From Petrosia ficiformis (taxonomy: Eukaryota > Porifera > Demospongiae > Haplosclerida > Petrosiidae): a DNA stretch of 64,000 bases. This document shows, in pieces, positions 62,501 through 64,000 of this stretch; positions within the stretch are counted from its first letter, which is position 1; every line of letters starts with the position of its first letter. The translations under genes were made by a program, and so were the position numbers. The stretch spans positions 1,116,001-1,180,000 of the forward strand of contig OX345637.1 in the NCBI GenBank assembly GCA_947044365.1. The letters run 5' to 3'. The notes beneath the pieces are model-generated. The model ran no database searches, was not told the origin of the DNA, and saw nothing but the letters and a program-made list of their open reading frames with translations.

Positions 62501-64000
62501 TTATTGAATTTTTTTTTATATTCTTGTAATATATAATATTATATGTATATATATATATATATATATAATTATATATATATGTATATATGTTTTGTTTGAA
62601 TACAAATGCAAGTTTACAGCAATTATTGTAACAACTCATGTTGGACAAAATGTCAATTACATACACACCAATTGACCTCAAAAATAATGTTTAACAGTTT
62701 AGCAATGTGTTTTCATTCATCATTTTCATAATTATTATCCTCTTTTCCTTTTTTTGTATGTACATGATATTGCACATACAACATTCATAATTATTTTAGT
62801 TCTTGTATAATATACCTTATCTCAGTCTACTATATAATAATTAAATACATATACTCACTTATAACACTGAAGGTTGTGGTATCATTAACATCTGCTGCAT
62901 CAAACACATACAAGTAATTGGAATCACTAGTGACTGACACATCACATGTATAAGTACCAGAATCTATTGTACTACTAAGAGTACTGAACTCTATACGAGA
63001 TTGATACCCATTCAAACTAGTAGAATTAAGATCAATAATCGTCACTCTGGAGTTTGATAATAATACTTTATTATCACGAGTCCATGTTGTTGTCACATTA
63101 AATGGTGTGTCTACATTAACATCAATAGCAATGTCACAATATATTGTTAAAGTGCTACCGGCAAGAAGATTATCATACTTTTGAGTGTGCATTACAAGCA
63201 CTGAAGGAACTGGAACTACAGGAGGAATAGAAATTAAAGGCCAGTATTTGATCTGCAGGAGGCAAATGTGATTATGTACAGACACAATAACCATTATGCA
63301 TGGAAAGCAATCATAGGGTGCATGGTCTTTTGAAATACTGAATGGAACTACAAAATATACTTTTATGGTTCAGAAATAATTGGAATATAATTATATACTC
63401 ACATTGTAGTTGAAGCACCTCAACAGAGCTATTTGTCACAGTGAGACTAATCTCACTAATAATAACAGTAGCTTCACAAGTATACTTCCCAGCATCAGAA
63501 GTGTTCAACAAATCAAACTCAAGAGACAGCTGATTTCCATAACGTATTGGATAGACACTAATATCATTTTTGTTGCTAATAAAACTGACAGATAACTTTG
63601 TCCATGCAATCTCAGGTGCAACTATTAATCTATCAACAACAGTGACTGTACATGTGATGTTATAAGGTTCCCCAGGTACATCAATACCTGTAACTGTTGT
63701 TATGACTTCAGGGTAAGGAAGATCTATATAATTATAATAGAAATAGAGAGATATGTAAATTTTAACAAGGGTCTATTCATGTTATATTTAGACAAGGGTA
63801 TAGACTACAGGAATGAGGAATATTTTATACCAAGTTGATAACTGGTCTACAAATTTGTTATGAAATTTTGAACCTGGACTAATCCATAGATTCATATTGG
63901 CTTTATTATTATTATCATTACTATCATATTGACCTGTTACTACAACATCATTTGATCCATCAATTGTGATAATATTAATTTTAATATATTTACAATCAGC
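59566..64000 (-). CDS. Gene 5: Ig/FN3 single-pass receptor, 5' end outside window
   Basis: Visible exons: F Ig 63403-63723, G Ig 62859-63215, FN3-d 62061-62261 and 61911-62006, FN3-e 61561-61848, stalk 1 61444-61505, stalk 2 with helix 60500-60972, microexon 59821-59850, tail 59566-59755. These sum to 2,018 nt in one frame. An open stub ending at a GTCAATATG donor (63934 to the edge) may be part of a further exon. Compared with gene 2, H and FN3-a, b and c are missing between G and FN3-d. The helix region follows [20 protein letters not shown]. The tail has tyrosines in AYGKF, TYESL and DYENV. No broken exon was seen, so it is likely a working receptor. A TA-flanked element sits in the stalk intron. 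Confidence 0.8.
60357..60450. repeat. (ACAT)n microsatellite
   Basis: Interrupted CATA/ACAC repeats in the intron between the transmembrane exon and the microexon of gene 5. Upstream in the same intron (59965-60080) is a short local duplication around AAATGGACAATTTT. Confidence 0.85.
61016..61428 (-). mobile_element. TA-flanked short repeat element, copy 4
   Basis: Inverted copy beginning ACAAGTGTATATAGAG and ending in the TGGCCCTGCGGGCCA hairpin, with TA on both sides. The matching introns in genes 2, 3 and 4 lack it. Its end is 15 bp from the donor of stalk exon 1. Confidence 0.8.
62352..62530. repeat. Half copy of the foldback element
   Basis: Contains the CTCATGACCTTG and CTACATCT stretches of the right arm of the element at 45007, next to a (TA)n patch. 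A sister fragment is at 53131-53305 in the same intron of gene 4, so it was present before these two genes separated. Confidence 0.55.

Noticed and set aside
1..64000. tRNA, rRNA or other structured RNA genes
   Set aside because: No cloverleaf with A/B boxes or rRNA-like stretch was recognised on either strand.

Overview
The window looks like AT-rich metazoan DNA, most likely from a demosponge such as Amphimedon queenslandica. That is an inference from the AT-rich composition, small introns, and Ig/FN3 receptors together with an ephrin-like gene; no species marker was seen. All recognisable host genes lie on the minus strand, so each gene starts at its high coordinate and ends at its low coordinate.

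Layout, left to right. (1) 1-22396: a giant cell-surface receptor, about 27 Ig domains and 4 FN3 domains, whose transmembrane region runs off the left edge. (2) 22397-25341: 5' flank with a LINE reverse-transcriptase fragment carrying a 31-bp minisatellite. (3) 25342-39256: a complete paralogue (16 Ig, 6 FN3) with two frame-disrupted but skippable exons. (4) 39257-42690: two Mutator-like non-autonomous transposons and non-coding DNA. (5) 42691-48624: a short paralogue (6 Ig, 1 FN3) made by an internal deletion whose junction is still visible. (6) 48625-51046: 5' flank, a diverged copy of the flank at 22397. (7) 51047-54432: a 5'-truncated paralogue without a signal peptide. (8) 55596-58183: a four-exon gene for a secreted 162-residue ephrin-like protein. 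(9) 59566-64000: a fifth paralogue that runs off the right edge.

The receptors share one plan. A signal peptide is followed by an N-terminal Ig-Ig-FN3-Ig-Ig-Ig module, then a variable deck of Ig exons, then FN3 domains. After these come a conserved two-exon membrane-proximal module of unknown family, a Ser/Thr stalk, one transmembrane helix, a 30-nt microexon and a short tail with three tyrosines. Nearly every Ig and FN3 exon has a length divisible by three and phase 1-1 ends, so exons can be lost, duplicated or skipped without changing frame. I checked frame sums across genes 2 to 5 and they are consistent with the models given.

The paralogues differ mainly by whole-exon gain and loss. Gene 1 carries a 2.44-kb four-Ig block three times in tandem, gene 3 lost its middle, gene 4 has a chimeric Ig exon, and gene 5 skips a set of exons present in gene 2. 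A clustered, rapidly shuffled Ig receptor family is a reasonable candidate for self/non-self recognition or Dscam-like isoform diversity. The sequence shows the architecture only; that role is inference. Exon boundaries come from splice motifs and frame continuity and may be off by a base or two.
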